A stretch of DNA of 64,000 nucleotides from positions 1 to 64,000 of the forward strand of contig JBGCDH010000023.1 of the NCBI GenBank assembly GCA_045105235.1, given 5' to 3'. This DNA comes from GCA-2684655 sp045105235. GTDB lineage: Bacteria > Planctomycetota > UBA1135 > UBA2386. Positions 16,066 to 26,082 of the stretch are shown piece by piece (the stretch's first letter is position 1; each line of letters opens with the position of its first letter). The translations under genes and the position numbers were made by a program. The notes beneath the pieces are model-generated. The model made no database searches. It was not told the DNA's origin and worked only from the letters and a program-made list of their open reading frames with translations.

Positions 16066-18033
16066 CTACAGCTCGTCCGGCCCGCCGACGTAGCCGAGGA
16101 ACGCGCTCGCGACGACGACGTACGGGCTCGCCAGGTAGACCTGGCCAGGTCCCGAGCGACCGGGGAAGTTGCGGTTGATCGCCGACACCGTCACTTCGTC
16201 CGCCTCAAACGAGACACCTGGCCCCGCCTTGATGCACGCGCCACAGCTCGGGTCGATCAGCTCCACGCCGGCTCCTTCAAAGAGCTGCACGTAGCCCATC
16301 TTCTCGGCGTAGTCGCGGATCTTCTGGCTGCCGAACTGGATGTAGGTCTTCGCCTTCAGGCTCAGGCCCTTGTCGGACGCGCGGCGCACGACTTCGGCAT
16401 ACATGTCCATGTCGGCCTTCTTGCCGCCGGTGCACGAACCGCCGTAGGCAATGTCGCACGCGACCTTGCCGTTGTCCTGACGGAACGCGGTCAGCGCCAC
16501 GCCGTTGCGCGGATCGCCGGGCGTCGCCACCGTCGGCACAACATCGCCGAGGTCGATGTCGAACGTCTTGCAGTAGGACGCGCCGTCGTCGGCCGTGACA
16601 ATCTGCTGGCGCAGGTGGTCCTTATCGGTGCCGCGCAGCGCGTGGATCTGCTCCACCACCACTTCATCGGCTTCGATGATGCCGGTGAAGCCACCGGCTT
16701 CGACCGCCATGTTGGTCAGCGTGGCGCGCTCGTCGAGCGACAGCGCCATCGTGCCCGGACCGGCAAATTCGAGCACCTTGCCGATGCCGTCGCCGGACTT
16801 GAAGAAGCCATCGCTGAGCAGGTGCAGCATGACGTCCTTGGCGCAGACGCCGTCGTTGAGGCCACCGCGGAGGTTGACGCGCACGGACTCCGGCACCTTG
16901 ACGCGCACATCCTTGGTAAACCAGCTGTTGGCCATGTCGGTCGAGCCAACGCCAAACGCAAAGCAGCCGAGCGCGCCCGCCATGCAGGTATGGCTGTCGG
17001 TGCCGATGACCAGCTGCCCCGGCTCCGCAAGCTCCTCGATGACGATGTTGTGGCAGATGCCTTCCGAGCCGACCGTCTTGCCGTCGCGCTCGACTTCGCC
17101 AAACAGACGCACACCCTGGGTCTTGGTGAAGGCTTCCTGCACCGTCGCCAGCGACGCCGCCTGCTCCTTCAGCCCCATCTCGATGTGCTTCTTCGGCATG
17201 ACGCGATCCAAGAACGTCAGGTGGTCGCGGAACGCAAACACCGAGCTCGGATCGTTGACCTTGGCGTCTTCGCCGAGCCCCATCTTGAACAAGGCCTCCG
17301 CCATCGGCGTGACATACTCGTGGCTGAAGCGCACGTCGGTCCGCACAAACAGCGCGTCGCCTGGCTGCACGCCCGCGATGCCGAGTGCGCCGGTCTTGGC
17401 GTCGGCAATGGCGCGGTTGCTAATGATCTTCTCACACAGCGTCATCGGCCGCTTGGCCGTCGCAACAGCCGGCGGCGCCGTCTCGCCGGCGAGGCGCGCC
17501 TTGTTGTAGGCAAACAGTCCGCCGTGCCGAACGATCTCGGTCGCGATCGGATCCAGCCCCTTGGTGAACTCGTCGATCGAGATCGACTCGCCCTTCTTGA
17601 TGCGATCGATCAGCGTGAAGTCGGTCGACGTCAACAGCCCGATGTTCTGGCAGTTTTGGCCGTAGATCTTCTCGATGTTCTTGGCGATGACCAGCTGCAC
17701 GCCGGACTTCAATTCGCTGAACGGCGCCGTCTCGCGCGAGCTCCCGCAGCCCTTGGAGACGCCGCTGACGATGACCGAAAACTTGCCGTTCTTGATCGCA
17801 TCGCGCTCGACGTTGCCGCCGCGCAGGCCGACCAGGCAGTAGCGCGCCAGCGTCTCGTCGTAGTAGTAGCAGACCCAGCCCGGCGTCAGTTCGTCGGTTG
17901 AGATGTTGTCGATCAGCTTGCGCTCGGGATCGAACGGCAGATCCACGCCATCGTAGAGCTGCGCTTTGAGTTCGGTCTCGTCCTCGGTCAGGTAGAGGAC
18001 GCGGCCCTCGAAGTTCAAGTTGGAGTCACGCAT
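16066..18033 (-). CDS. Aconitase/isopropylmalate dehydratase family enzyme with N-terminal swivel domain
   Basis: 655 residues. Residues 1-190 are the swivel domain (LeuD-like; FSVIVSGVSKGCGSSRE is the substrate phosphate/serine block), and residues about 200-655 are the iron-sulfur domain. The cluster ligands are visible: Cys in IGTDSHTCMAGALGCFAFG and two in IDPSCGACIKAGPG. The C-terminal arginine block reads INRNFPGRSGPGQVYLAS. In AcnA the swivel comes last; here it comes first, as in AcnB but without the AcnB HEAT domain. The substrate (citrate/isocitrate, isopropylmalate or 2-methylcitrate-like) is not decided. It follows the thiolase gene by 4 bp. Confidence 0.85.
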   Translation of the reverse strand: MRDSNLNFEGRVLYLTEDETELKAQLYDGVDLPFDPERKLIDNISTDELTPGWVCYYYDETLARYCLVGLRGGNVERDAIKNGKFSVIVSGVSKGCGSSRETAPFSELKSGVQLVIAKNIEKIYGQNCQNIGLLTSTDFTLIDRIKKGESISIDEFTKGLDPIATEIVRHGGLFAYNKARLAGETAPPAVATAKRPMTLCEKIISNRAIADAKTGALGIAGVQPGDALFVRTDVRFSHEYVTPMAEALFKMGLGEDAKVNDPSSVFAFRDHLTFLDRVMPKKHIEMGLKEQAASLATVQEAFTKTQGVRLFGEVERDGKTVGSEGICHNIVIEELAEPGQLVIGTDSHTCMAGALGCFAFGVGSTDMANSWFTKDVRVKVPESVRVNLRGGLNDGVCAKDVMLHLLSDGFFKSGDGIGKVLEFAGPGTMALSLDERATLTNMAVEAGGFTGIIEADEVVVEQIHALRGTDKDHLRQQIVTADDGASYCKTFDIDLGDVVPTVATPGDPRNGVALTAFRQDNGKVACDIAYGGSCTGGKKADMDMYAEVVRRASDKGLSLKAKTYIQFGSQKIRDYAEKMGYVQLFEGAGVELIDPSCGACIKAGPGVSFEADEVTVSAINRNFPGRSGPGQVYLASPYVVVASAFLGYVGGPDEL

Positions 18034-18037
18034 CGGA

Positions 18038-19255
18038 TCAGGACCTCTCGAGGATCATGGCGATGCCCTGGCCACCGCCGATGCACGCCGACGCGCAGCC
18101 GAGCGCCTTGCCGGTCTCTTCCATCTCGCGCACCAGCGTCAGCAGCAGCCGCGTGCCGGTCGCGCCGAGCGGGTGGCCAAGCGCAATCGCGCCGCCGTTG
18201 ACGTTGCACTTGTTGCGGTCGAGGCCGAGCTCCTTCTCGCAGCCGAGATACTGGCCGGAGAACGCTTCGTTGATCTCGACCAGGTCGAGGTCGCCGACCT
18301 TGACGCCGGCCTTCTCGCAAGCCTGCTGGATCGACGGCACCGGGCCGAGGCCCATGACGTCCGGCTCGACGCCGGCAATGCCCCACGACTTGATCTTGGC
18401 CTTGACGCTGAGGCCCAGCTCTTTGGCGTTGGCTGCCGTGGTCACGACCAGCATGGCCGCACCATCGACGATGCCCGATGCGTTGCCGGCGGTGACGGTG
18501 CCATCCTTGCCAAACGCCGGACGCAGCTTTTGCAGCCCTTCGAGCGTCGTCTCCGGCTTGATGTGGTCGTCGCTGTCGACGACAAACTCGCGGCGGCCCT
18601 TGGTGACCGTCATCGGCGCAATCTCGGCGGCGAACTTGCCGGCCTTGACCGCAGCTGCACCGAGCTGGTGGCTGCGCAGCGCATACTCATCCTGCTCTTC
18701 GCGCGAAATGCCGACCTTCTTGGCGACGTTCTCGGCGGTCTGCGCCATGAAGAACTTGCAGAACGGATCGTAGAGCGCCGCAAACAGCAGGTCTTCGATC
18801 TTTTGCTCCGCGCCAAAGCGGAAGCCTTCGCGCGCGCCGCGGATCACGTGCGGCACCTGGCTCATGTTTTCCATGCCGCCCGCGAGGCACAGCTTGGACT
18901 CGCCGAGCAGCATCGAGTGGGCAGCCGAGACCACCGACTGGATGCCCGAACCGCACAGACGGTTGACGGTCAGTGCCGGCTTGGTGTGCGGCACGCCCGC
19001 CTTGAGCGAGACGTGGCGCGCGCCGTAGATGGCGTCGCTGCTCGATTGTGCGGCGTTGCCGACGAAGGTCTCGTCGACCTGCTCGGGCTGGACGCCGGCG
19101 CGCTCCAGCGCCGCCTTGGCCGCGTGCGCGCCGAGATCGATCGCCGAGACGTCCTTGAACTTGCCGAACCCAGGGGTTCCCGAATATTCCGCCATGGCGG
19201 TGCGGGCACCGCCAACGATCACCAGATCAGATTGCATCTGCGGAGCATCGGCCAT
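18038..19255 (-). CDS. Acetyl-CoA C-acyltransferase (thiolase)
   Basis: 405 residues, the usual thiolase size. The nucleophile lies in NRLCGSGIQSVVSAAHSM, the catalytic His in GGAIALGHPLGATG and the second Cys in CASACIGGGQGIAMILE; EINEAFSGQYLG is the third family block. It makes or cleaves 3-ketoacyl-CoA in the cytoplasm. The start MADAPQMQSDLVIVGG is preferred to an ATG further upstream. It heads the operon thiolase, aconitase-type enzyme, sulfotransferase. Confidence 0.92.
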   Translation of the reverse strand: MADAPQMQSDLVIVGGARTAMAEYSGTPGFGKFKDVSAIDLGAHAAKAALERAGVQPEQVDETFVGNAAQSSSDAIYGARHVSLKAGVPHTKPALTVNRLCGSGIQSVVSAAHSMLLGESKLCLAGGMENMSQVPHVIRGAREGFRFGAEQKIEDLLFAALYDPFCKFFMAQTAENVAKKVGISREEQDEYALRSHQLGAAAVKAGKFAAEIAPMTVTKGRREFVVDSDDHIKPETTLEGLQKLRPAFGKDGTVTAGNASGIVDGAAMLVVTTAANAKELGLSVKAKIKSWGIAGVEPDVMGLGPVPSIQQACEKAGVKVGDLDLVEINEAFSGQYLGCEKELGLDRNKCNVNGGAIALGHPLGATGTRLLLTLVREMEETGKALGCASACIGGGQGIAMILERS

Positions 19256-19351
19256 GGCCGCGGGCGACGCAAGGTTTGCGGCCAGCCGCAGCCTGGCTGC
19301 GGCTGGCAACGAGCAGCGCTTTCGCGACGAAAGTCCGCTGCTGACCGTTGC

Positions 19352-20990
19352 CTACAGCGCGCCGATCGTTACGGCCAAGCCATTGCTGCTGGCCGTCTGC
19401 AGCAAGATGCCGCTGGCGTCGAGTTCGACGACAACCAGCTGATCCACCAACACTGCGCCCACGAGCGCCGCGGAATCCGGCACCGCCAACGAAGTCTCGA
19501 CTTCGCCCGAGGCCGCTTGGAGCGCAATGCAATCCGGCTGGGCCAGCAGCAGGCACGCTGGCGACGCGGGCTGCAGCACCGCCGGAATCGGCGCAGTGAT
19601 CGGCGCGGCCAAGCTGACGACCTGGATCGCGACGGCGTTGCTCGGCCGCTGCGAACCGTGCGCCCGATAGCTGCCCCCAAGCCAAGGCAGGCTGGTGACG
19701 GCATAGTCCACGACGCCGGCGCTGCCGGCGCAGCCTGCACCGATCACGGTCGAGCTGGCCGGGCACGTCGAACGAAACTACGACAGCTGCACCGCGCGGC
19801 CGTCGGGCTGTGCCAGTCCGCCGCTCACCAGCACGCCATCGGCGACCGCTCCGGCGACATAGTCAAAGGCCACGTAGGCGCCGAACGGCGGCAGCATCGA
19901 ACCCCAGCCGCTGCCGCCCCAGCGCTCGACCTTCGGAATGCGAGGGAAGCCGGCCTGGACAAACTGGCTGCCGTGCGCAAACAGATGACCGTCCGGCAGC
20001 GGAGCGATCGCAAACGCGCTGGTCAGAGGCTGCCGCATACGACGATCTCGCCGGACCGCGACACCGCGACGTCGTCCGCTTCGCTGCTTGTTCCCGCGCC
20101 AAGAGCTTGCCAAGCGGTGCCGTTCTAACGAGCCACGTTGTTGGCTGGACCGCTCGCGGTTGGCGCCTGGAAGCTGCCCGCCAGCAAAAACTCGCCGACT
20201 GGCAGCGCGGCGACGGCGTTGAAACGGCCGGTGATGCCGCTCATTGCCGCCCAGGTCGCGTCATCGAAGCGCTGCAGATCGGCGGCGCCGCCGCCGACAA
20301 AGCCCGCCACGGCGACCAAATCGCCGTTCGACAGCTCCGCCAGATCGCGGACCGCAGGAAACGTCGGCAGCCCGCCGCCGAGCGTCCGCCAGCCCGCGCC
20401 GTCCCACTCGGCGATGCGATCCGTTTCGACCCCGCCAATCGTGGCAAACGTGCCGCCTGCGACCAGCCGGCCGTCGGCACGCTCGTGCAGAACCGTCAGC
20501 CGACCGTCCATTCCCTCGTTGCTGCGCAGTCAGGCGCTGCCGTCGTAGCGCGCGCAGTTGCGCACCGGCGTGCCGCCCGCTGAATCGAACTCGCCGGCCA
20601 CGAGCAGGTCGCCGCCGGGCAGAGTGACCGCGACACTGGCGACATCAAACGACGAGCCGCTCAGCTCGGCGCCGCCAGCAAGGTCGCTCCACTGCGTCGC
20701 GTCCCAGCGTGCGATCCGCCCAACGGGCAAGCCAGCCAAAGCGGTAAAGCGGCCGGCCGCGATCAGGTCGCCGTTGGCCGCCAGTGCCAGGTCGTCGACC
20801 CGCGCGTTGGCGCCGCCACCAGCGCGCCGCTGGCGTCGACCGCCAGCGCTTCGACCGCACCGTCCAGACCGGCCCCGAGCGCGCTCCAGCCGCTGCCGTT
20901 CCACCGCGCCACGCGCGACATCGCAACGCCGCCCGACCCAGCAATCCATGCGTGCCACCTGAAAACTGCGACAGTCTCCCATCGGCGGCC
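19352..20990 (-). pseudogene. Decayed secreted beta-propeller protein gene (several stops and frameshifts)
   Basis: Translated pieces read as one family across three frames: repeats like RVARWNGSGWSALGAGLDG, RIARWDATQWSDLAGG, GDLLVAGEFDSAGGTPVRN, RIAEWDGAGWRTLGGGLP and VERWGGSGWGSM, then a C-terminal domain opening FRSTCPASSTVIGAGCAGSA. Lesions on the minus strand: frameshift with loss near 20812; TGA at 20532-20530 and TAG at 20127-20125, both where the repeat expects Trp (TGG); frameshift near 20035; TAG at 19780-19778. The 5' end with the signal peptide is missing, cut off by the M48 gene region. The C-terminal domain resembles that of the S8 protease at 26083. Clearly non-functional as a single protein. 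Confidence 0.85.
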
Positions 20991-21034
20991 CGCCTGCAGG
21001 TGAACCGCACGCCCCCAGCCCGTAGCATTCGGGC

Positions 21035-21832
21035 ATGCGCAACCCCGCACGCCTCCCCCTGCGATTCCTCTCGCTGCTCAGCCTGCTGGCTACGGCAAGC
21101 TGCGGCAACCTGAACATCTACTCGGATGAGGAACTCGAGCCGCTCAGCGTCCAGGCCTACGACCAGGCCTCGCAGGAGCACCCGGTCACCACCACGCACA
21201 AGGACTGGGCGATGGTCCAGGATTGCGCGCAGCGGATCACGGCCGCGTGCGACGTCGACTTTCCGTGGGAGGTACGGCTGCTCGACGCGCCGCAGACTCC
21301 CAACGCATTCTGCCTGCCGAACGGCCGCATCGCGATCTACACAGGCATCCTGCCGATCACGCAGAACGCCGATGGGCTGGCCGCCGTGATGGGCCACGAG
21401 GTCGCGCACGCCACGCTTCGGCACGGCGGCAAGCGCATGACGCAGGGCGCGCTCAGCAATTCGGCGATGTCGATCGTGCAGGGCGGCCTCGGCATGACCG
21501 AATGGACCGACGGCGCCAAGGGCACAATCATGACGGTGCTCGGCATGGGCGCGCAGTACGGCGTCATGCTGCCGTACAGCCGCGACCACGAAACCGAAGC
21601 CGACATCGAAGGCATCCGCTACGCCATCCGCGCCGGCTTTGATCCGTGGGAGGCGCCCAAGCTGTGGGAGCGCATGGCCGAGCTCGGCAGCGGTGGACCG
21701 GAGTTTATGAGCACGCACCCGGACCCGCTGGCTCGCGCCGCGCGCCTGCGCGAGGTGATCCCGCAGATCCTCGAGGAAGAACGCAACCGCACGCCGCGCA
21801 AGAAGGTCAACCCCGGCGCGATCGGTCGCTGA
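21035..21832 (+). CDS. M48 family metalloprotease, lipoprotein
   Basis: 265 residues. Signal with lipobox-like LATASC (Cys23). The zinc motif HEVAH is at 121-125, and HETEAD near 185-190 supplies the third ligand, as in BepA/LoiP-type M48 proteases. PNAFCLPNGRIAIYTGIL before the motif is also typical. The C-terminal STHPDPLARAARL block is the usual end of the peptidase domain. It should act at an outer-membrane face in protein quality control. It abuts the branching-enzyme gene by 4 bp on the same strand. Confidence 0.9.
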   Translation: MRNPARLPLRFLSLLSLLATASCGNLNIYSDEELEPLSVQAYDQASQEHPVTTTHKDWAMVQDCAQRITAACDVDFPWEVRLLDAPQTPNAFCLPNGRIAIYTGILPITQNADGLAAVMGHEVAHATLRHGGKRMTQGALSNSAMSIVQGGLGMTEWTDGAKGTIMTVLGMGAQYGVMLPYSRDHETEADIEGIRYAIRAGFDPWEAPKLWERMAELGSGGPEFMSTHPDPLARAARLREVIPQILEEERNRTPRKKVNPGAIGR

Positions 21833-21836
21833 GCGC

Positions 21837-24092
21837 GTGGCCAAGCGCAAACGAACCGTCCGGTCGAAGGCTGACGATGCGACGCCGTCGCCAGCAGAGA
21901 CGCCGCCGGCTGCCGCTTCGCGAGCCAGGGAGGTCGCCCCCAGCGACCCGCTGGCGCGACGGATCCAGTCAGATCCGCTGCTGCAGCGCTACCGGCCGGC
22001 GCTCGAGCGGCGCATGACGGCCACCAAAGCTCTGCGCGAGGTGCTGCGTGCCGACGGACACGGCCGCTTGGCCGAGTTTGCCGATGGCCACCGGCGCTTT
22101 GGCGTGGTCCGCGACGGGGCGGGTCAAGACGCCGACTGGCTGGTGCGTGAATGGGCTCCCAACGCGACCGCCGTCTACCTGAAGGGGCCGTTCTCCGACT
22201 GGCAGGCGAAGCCGGCGTTCGCGCTGACGAGAATGGCTGCGTCGGGCGTTGCGGGGTCGGGCGTTGCTGGGTCGACGCATGGGTCCGCCGGCAAAACGGG
22301 CCTGGCGGCAGCTGACGATGCAGGCGGCATCTTTGAGCTGCGCCTGCCGGCCGAAACGCTCGCGCACGGCACGCCCTACCGACTCGAAGTGCACTGGCCC
22401 GACAGCCGCGGCATCACGACCAAGGGCGACCGCATGCCGGCCTACGCGCAGCGCGTCGTGCACCACGAAGACAACTGGGACGCCGAGATCTGGCAGCCGG
22501 CGCGGCCCTACGCGTTTCAGCACAAGCCGCCGACGCGCAAGGCGGGTGCGCCGCGCTTCATCTACGAAGCGCACATCGGCATGGCCCAAGAAGCCAAGCG
22601 CATCGGCACCTTCGACGAGTTTCGCACCGAGGTGCTGCCGCGCATTCGCGCCGCCGGCTACGACACGGTGCAGCTCATGGGCCTGGCCGAGCATTCGTAC
22701 TACGGCTCGTTTGGCTACCAGATCTCCAGCTACTTTGCGCCGTCGTCGCGCTTCGGCACGCCCGACGATCTCAAGCGGCTGATCGACGAAGCGCACGGCA
22801 TGGGCCTGTGCGTGCTGATGGACCTCGTGCACTCGCACATGGCGCGCAACATCGTCGAGGGCATCTCGCGCCAGGACGGCAGCGAAAGCCAGTACACGCT
22901 GCCCGGCGAACGCGGCGAGCATCCGGCCTGGGGCTCGCGCTGCTTTGCCTACCACAAGCGCGAGGTGCTGCGGTTTCTGCTGTCCAACTGCCGCTACTGG
23001 CTCGAAGAGTACCGCATCGACGGGTTCCGCTTCGACGGCGTGACCAGCATGCTCTACCGCGACCACGGCCTGAACCGAGAGTTTACGAGCTACGACGACT
23101 ACTTCGCGGCCGGCACAGGCACGGACGAAGACCTCGCCAAGTCCGTCGACGAACACGCCTACGCCTACCTGGCACTCGCCAACGAGCTGATCCACGAGGT
23201 GCTGCCCGAGGCGGTCACGATCGCCGAAGACGTCTCGGGCATGCCGGGCCTGGCGCTGCCGGTCGCCGAAGGCGGCTGCGGCTTCGACTACCGGTTTGCG
23301 ATGGGCGTCGCCGACGAATGGGTTCGGCTCGTCAAGGACGTGCAGGACGAGCAGTGGCCGATGGACAAGGTCTGGTTTGAGCTGACCAACCGCCGCCGCG
23401 ACGAGCGCACGATCAGCTACGTCGAGTCGCACGACCAGGCCATGGTCGGCGACCAGACGCTGATTTTCCGCATGGCCGGCGAACGCGTCTACGAGCACAT
23501 GTCGCGCACTAGCGACGACGTGCTCGTCGATCGCGCCATGGCGCTGCACAAGCTGCTGCGACTGCTGACGGTGGCGACCGCCGGCGACGGCTACCTCAAC
23601 TTCATGGGCAACGAGTTTGGCCACCCGGACTGGATCGATTTCCCGCGCGTGGAAAACGACTGGTCGCACGAATACGCGCGCCGGCAGTGGTCGCTGAGCG
23701 ATGACGACTCGTTGCGCTACGGGCTGCTGCGCGCATTCGACCGCGAACTGCTGCTGCTGTGCCGCACGCACGGCATCCCGGACGGCACCGACCACGAATA
23801 CCAGCTGCTCAGCAGCGAGCCCGCCAAGGTGCTCGCCTGGCTGCGCGGCCCGCTGCTGTTCGTCGTCAACCTGCACCCGCAGCAGTCGCTGCCCGCGGCC
23901 CGTATCCCGGCGGCGCCCGGCCACTACCGCATCGTGCTCGACAGCGACGCGCCCGAGTTTGGCGGCCACGACCGCATCGACCGCAGCCTCGCGCACGAGG
24001 CCGATACCGATCGCATCCACCGCCACCATTTGCAGCTGTATCTGCCGGCGAGGACGGCGCTGGTGTTGGAGCGGACGGCGGCGGCGCCTTAG
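21837..24092 (+). CDS. glgB: 1,4-alpha-glucan branching enzyme (GH13)
   Basis: 751 residues from a GTG start. An N-terminal CBM48-like domain (DWLVREWAPNATAVYLKGPFSDW begins it) precedes the GH13 barrel. Catalytic residues: nucleophile Asp400 in GFRFDGVTSM, acid Glu464 in TIAEDVSGMPG, Asp533 in YVESHDQAMVG. YEAHIGMAQE and the rest of the barrel resemble the eukaryote-like branching enzyme group. It makes alpha-1,6 branches in glycogen. A 15-bp repeat at 22241 inserts a Gly/Ser/Val/Ala stretch in the CBM48 region. No other glycogen genes are near. Confidence 0.93.
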   Translation: MAKRKRTVRSKADDATPSPAETPPAAASRAREVAPSDPLARRIQSDPLLQRYRPALERRMTATKALREVLRADGHGRLAEFADGHRRFGVVRDGAGQDADWLVREWAPNATAVYLKGPFSDWQAKPAFALTRMAASGVAGSGVAGSTHGSAGKTGLAAADDAGGIFELRLPAETLAHGTPYRLEVHWPDSRGITTKGDRMPAYAQRVVHHEDNWDAEIWQPARPYAFQHKPPTRKAGAPRFIYEAHIGMAQEAKRIGTFDEFRTEVLPRIRAAGYDTVQLMGLAEHSYYGSFGYQISSYFAPSSRFGTPDDLKRLIDEAHGMGLCVLMDLVHSHMARNIVEGISRQDGSESQYTLPGERGEHPAWGSRCFAYHKREVLRFLLSNCRYWLEEYRIDGFRFDGVTSMLYRDHGLNREFTSYDDYFAAGTGTDEDLAKSVDEHAYAYLALANELIHEVLPEAVTIAEDVSGMPGLALPVAEGGCGFDYRFAMGVADEWVRLVKDVQDEQWPMDKVWFELTNRRRDERTISYVESHDQAMVGDQTLIFRMAGERVYEHMSRTSDDVLVDRAMALHKLLRLLTVATAGDGYLNFMGNEFGHPDWIDFPRVENDWSHEYARRQWSLSDDDSLRYGLLRAFDRELLLLCRTHGIPDGTDHEYQLLSSEPAKVLAWLRGPLLFVVNLHPQQSLPAARIPAAPGHYRIVLDSDAPEFGGHDRIDRSLAHEADTDRIHRHHLQLYLPARTALVLERTAAAP
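22241..22275. repeat. 15-bp tandem repeat, 2.3 copies, in glgB
   Basis: GTCGGGCGTTGCGGG and GTCGGGCGTTGCTGG, then a partial copy. It encodes SGVAG-type repeats in a loop of the N-terminal domain, in frame. Confidence 0.85.
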
Positions 24093-24120
24093 CGCCAAAG
24101 CACCGGAGCAGACGAAGCGC

Positions 24121-25917
24121 CTACAGAATCGTCACGTGCACGCTGTTCGTCAGTTCGACCGGCTGGTTTGCAAGCAGCCGCGCACTCTGGAAGAACAGCT
24201 CGGCGCCGTGCAGCGACGCGTCGACGGGCACCGCTAGCTGATACTGCGGCCCTGGCGTGCCGAGCACGTAGGCGTCGATCGAGATCGTGCCGTTGGGGTC
24301 GAGGTGCAGGTTGCGGTTGAAGCCGACCGGCGCGTCACCTTCGGCAAAAGCCGCAAACAGCCCCGCAATCGAGCCCGCGGGGCCGTCGATGGTCACGTCA
24401 ATGCTGCCGCCGAGTTCGACGTCGGGCTCGGCCAGCGACAGTCCGTCGCGGATGCCGAGCACGTCGAAGATCTCGACCAGGTCGGGGCGTCGGCCAATCA
24501 CGTCGGGCGTGTCCGGGCCGTAGGTGTGCAGCAGGTCCAGGATCTCTTGGTTGCTGAGCGTCGTGCCAAGCTGTCGCTTGCACGCGCCCTGGATGCACGC
24601 GATCACCGATGCGATGTGCGGCGTCGCCGACGACGTGCCGGTCGCCGACTGCGTGTAGGCCTGCAGCGGATCCTGCCCCGGAAAGAACAGGTCGCCGTAG
24701 CCGCTCGCGATCACGCCATCGCCCCAGCTGTGCGCATCCACTCGCCCACCCCAGTTGCTAAACACCGCGCGCTGCAGCGCACCACCCGCCGAGGCGCTGA
24801 CGATCACGGCGCCCGAATCCCGGAAGCTGCGGCTGAAGCGGCCGAGCAGCGCCGGATCGTCGAGACTGCGGTTGCCGTTTCCCGACGGCGCGACCAGGTG
24901 GATATCCTGCGCGGTCACGGTCGCGACCGCGTCGTAGGCCGACTGGTAGAACTCGATCGGCAAGAACGTGCCCGGTCCGAGGCCCGGCACCAGCACCATC
25001 AGCACCAGCAGCGTGACGTCGCCGGGATCGCCTTCGACCGCGACCAAGGCCAGCGAGTCCGCGAGCCCGTTGTTGACGTCGATCGACAAGAAGCGGGCGT
25101 CGACCAAGTCCGAGATGCCGGTGATGCCAAACGCGTTGCGGTCGGCAAAGGAGATCGAAGCCCCCGAGAGGCCGTGGTTCGCCGTCGACAGCACCGGCGC
25201 CGGGATGACGCCGAGGAAGTTGCTGCTGACCAGCTTGCTGACGTCTTCGTGCCCGAGAATCCACGTGTTCTCGACCATGTAGAAGCCGACGTCCTGGCCG
25301 CGTGCGCCGAGCACGCTGTTGGCCATGCGGACGCCGTGGCCCACGGGAGATGCCGAATGCGCGAGCTGCTGCGCGACAAACGACGGCGTCGTCGGCGGCG
25401 GATCGTTTCCTTGCGGCGGCAGCGCAACGGGCGTCCGGTAAGAAGCCGGGTAGTAGATTGGCTCGCGGTAGGCGTGCGCCACCAGCGGCTCCTGCTGCAG
25501 CTGCTCGAGCAGGGCGTCGGCGGCGGCCGCATCGGCGCAGATCGCGCGATACCAAAGGCCCAGGTGGCCGGGTCGGCTGCGCGCCGGCATCACCGCGCAG
25601 GCGTGGCGGTGCAGGCGATCGAGTTCGTCCCAGCTGACCGACGCCACCAGAGGCTGCACAAACGCACCCGCGGCCCGGCAGCGCTCCGTCACGGCGCGCA
25701 GGTCAACGCCGGTGCGCGACACAAAGTCGCCGTCCAGCCATTCGCCGCCCGAGCCCGCACGCAGCTGGAACTCGATTCGGTTGGTGTGGACCGCCGGCAG
25801 TTGCGCCGTCGGTTCTTGCGGGGCCGCCTGCGACACCAGCGCCGCGGGCAGCGCCAGAGACGCCAAGAGCGCCAGCAAACAAACGAACGCTCGGGTCTTC
25901 GATCGCATCGATAGCAT
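24121..25917 (-). CDS. Secreted S8 (subtilisin-like) serine protease with Glu in the acid position
   Basis: About 598 residues with a signal peptide (FVCLLALLASLALPAALV). Catalytic Ser in GTSSATPHIASV, His in STANHGLSGASI, oxyanion Asn in LVAPSGNGNRS. At the usual Asp of the D-T/S-G motif the sequence reads GFYMVENTWILGHEDV, so Glu replaces Asp, as I recall for a subgroup of S8 proteases. A C-terminal beta-rich part may bind the surface or substrate. The start could be either of two nearby ATGs (25917 or 25908). It converges on glgB; a short GGCGC/GCGCC hairpin lies between the stops. Confidence 0.85.
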   Translation of the reverse strand: MLSMRSKTRAFVCLLALLASLALPAALVSQAAPQEPTAQLPAVHTNRIEFQLRAGSGGEWLDGDFVSRTGVDLRAVTERCRAAGAFVQPLVASVSWDELDRLHRHACAVMPARSRPGHLGLWYRAICADAAAADALLEQLQQEPLVAHAYREPIYYPASYRTPVALPPQGNDPPPTTPSFVAQQLAHSASPVGHGVRMANSVLGARGQDVGFYMVENTWILGHEDVSKLVSSNFLGVIPAPVLSTANHGLSGASISFADRNAFGITGISDLVDARFLSIDVNNGLADSLALVAVEGDPGDVTLLVLMVLVPGLGPGTFLPIEFYQSAYDAVATVTAQDIHLVAPSGNGNRSLDDPALLGRFSRSFRDSGAVIVSASAGGALQRAVFSNWGGRVDAHSWGDGVIASGYGDLFFPGQDPLQAYTQSATGTSSATPHIASVIACIQGACKRQLGTTLSNQEILDLLHTYGPDTPDVIGRRPDLVEIFDVLGIRDGLSLAEPDVELGGSIDVTIDGPAGSIAGLFAAFAEGDAPVGFNRNLHLDPNGTISIDAYVLGTPGPQYQLAVPVDASLHGAELFFQSARLLANQPVELTNSVHVTIL

Positions 25918-26082
25918 CGTCGCCCCAGCGTAGCGCAACGGCGCAAGGACGGAACCGGCGCCGGCGCCTGTTTCGTTGCTCGCGCAGCGAAGTTTCGTTG
26001 CGCGCGTCGCGAAACGGTCGAGCGCACGCCGCCGCCCGCATCCAGCCGGCGGCGGCGCGTCGGCCGGATGCAGGCGTCGGCG

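Noticed and set aside
20530..20532. UGA in the beta-propeller gene as another selenocysteine or as a Trp codon
   Set aside because: It falls on a conserved Trp, not Cys, and the same gene also has TAG stops and frameshifts. UGA is also used as a normal stop in many genes here (for example rplC and SMC neighbours), so it is not a general Trp codon.
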